Shown: positions 5,285-5,907 of the stretch, piece by piece
How the letters are laid out: each line of letters begins with the position of its first letter
Position numbering within the stretch: position 1 is the first letter of the stretch
Source of the DNA: Acidocella sp.
GTDB lineage: Bacteria > Pseudomonadota > Alphaproteobacteria > Acetobacterales > Acetobacteraceae
Direction of reading: 5' to 3'
NCBI GenBank assembly: GCA_028687415.1
Contig: JAQUAC010000150.1
Span: forward strand, 1 to 5,907
DNA length: 5,907 bases
The notes under the pieces: generated by a model
Seen by the model: the letters and a program-made list of their open reading frames with translations, nothing else
Told to the model about the DNA's origin: nothing
Database searches by the model: none
Program-made: the position numbers and the translations under genes

Positions 5285-5907
5285 TTATCCCCGCGCCACG
5301 GCCAGCGCCGCCAGCCTGGCCTCTATATCCGCGCGCGCGAACAGCGCCGCCGCGTCGCCGGGCAGGCGCCGCCGCCAATTCGGATGCTCGGTGGTGGTGC
5401 CGGGCAGGTTCGGCTGCTCGGGCTGGGAGAGCGCATCCTCCATCGGCAGCAGCGCCAGCAAGCAAGCCGCCCGGCCCAGATGCGCCGCCGCCGCGTAGCT
5501 CGCCATCGCTCCGTCATGCGCGGGCGGCTCCGGCGCCGCCGTGGCGCCTGATTTCTGGAACGCCGCCCAGAGCGCCGTGCGGTCCTGGGCGCGTTCCGCC
5601 GGGCCGTCTCCCTGCATGCCCAGCCGCGCCCGCCATTCTATGTCCCGTCCCATCCACCACCCGGCCACGGTCGGCAAATCATGCGTCGTGGTCATCGCCA
5701 CCGCTTCCCTGGTCCAGGCGGCGGGCGGGGTGAACCCTGCCCCGCCGCGCTCAAACCACATCACCCGCAGCCCGGCAATGCCCGCTGCCGTCAGCCGCGC
5801 CCCGAAATCCGGCGGCACCGTGCCCAGATCCTCCCCAGAATCACTGCCTTGTGCCGCCAGGATTCCAGCGTGACGAGGCGCAGCAGCTCATCCACCGGCC
5901 TGTCGCT
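5285..5907 (-). pseudogene. malQ: 4-alpha-glucanotransferase MalQ, C-terminal part, frameshifted (5' end outside window)
   Basis: MalQ (amylomaltase, GH77) transfers glucan chains between maltodextrins. From the right edge the minus strand encodes PVDELLRLVTLESWRHKAVI then LG (down to 5833). The match then jumps to another frame, which gives EDLGTVPPDFGARL and continues to TAA at 5287-5285. Restoring one base in the G run (C run 5833-5836 on the plus strand) rebuilds the family sequence VILGEDLGTVPP exactly. Without it, the upstream frame stops at 5793-5791. The Glu of GEDLG (codon 5833-5831) is the family acid/base residue, and the Asp of TTTHDLPT (codon 5680-5678) the third catalytic carboxylate; both lie after the break. 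The tail EQPNLPGTTTEHPNWRRRLP is typical of GH77. The nucleophile region is outside the window. A sequencing error and a true mutation cannot be told apart here. otsB lies downstream on the same strand. Confidence 0.85.

Noticed and set aside
5831..5839. Programmed frameshift in malQ
   Set aside because: A -1 slip on GGGG would restore the frame, but there is no X XXY YYZ heptamer and no obvious stimulatory structure was seen. GH77 enzymes are not known to use frameshifting, so a deletion or sequencing error is simpler.

Overview
The window reads as chromosomal DNA of a high-GC alphaproteobacterium. The accD-folC pair, the close match of QueG and FolC to alphaproteobacterial forms, and the malQ/otsB glucan-trehalose genes make an acetic-acid-bacteria-type (Acetobacterales) host a reasonable guess. 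The genus cannot be read from this sequence.

Layout, left to right. Positions 1-856 (+) hold the C-terminal 284 residues of QueG, the last enzyme of queuosine synthesis. Positions 857-1070 are an AT-rich intergenic stretch with a TATAAT box, a palindrome and several nested inverted repeats. Next come two genes of visibly lower GC and less GC-biased codons: a SlyB-like glycine-zipper outer-membrane lipoprotein (1071-1586) and, 31 bases later, an unrecognised, proline-free, Gln/Ala/Glu-rich secreted protein (1618-2184). Positions 2185-2298 carry a strong hairpin. They are followed by accD (2299-3162) and folC (3159-4445), which overlap by four bases (TTGA) and look translationally coupled. On the minus strand lie the C-terminal part of malQ (4-alpha-glucanotransferase, cut by the window edge and frameshifted) and otsB (trehalose-6-phosphate phosphatase). 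otsB meets folC tail to tail with overlapping stop codons.

How the genes work together. AccD (malonyl-CoA supply) and FolC (folate polyglutamylation) form a housekeeping unit. MalQ and OtsB belong to alpha-glucan and trehalose metabolism, which fits storage or osmotic protection. The lipoprotein and its secreted partner form an envelope-related accessory unit between two housekeeping regions.

Most worth a second look: (i) both edges of the two-gene envelope block carry an inverted repeat with the same core (ATTAAC...GTTAATC), and in each case the 3' arm lies just upstream of a start codon; this suggests either a cassette-like insertion or a shared leader-RNA switch; (ii) malQ has lost one base in a G run immediately before its catalytic acid/base Glu codon; (iii) the Gln/Ala-rich partner of the SlyB-like lipoprotein matches no family I recognise. 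I found no CRISPR array, tRNA, rRNA, transposase or integrase.
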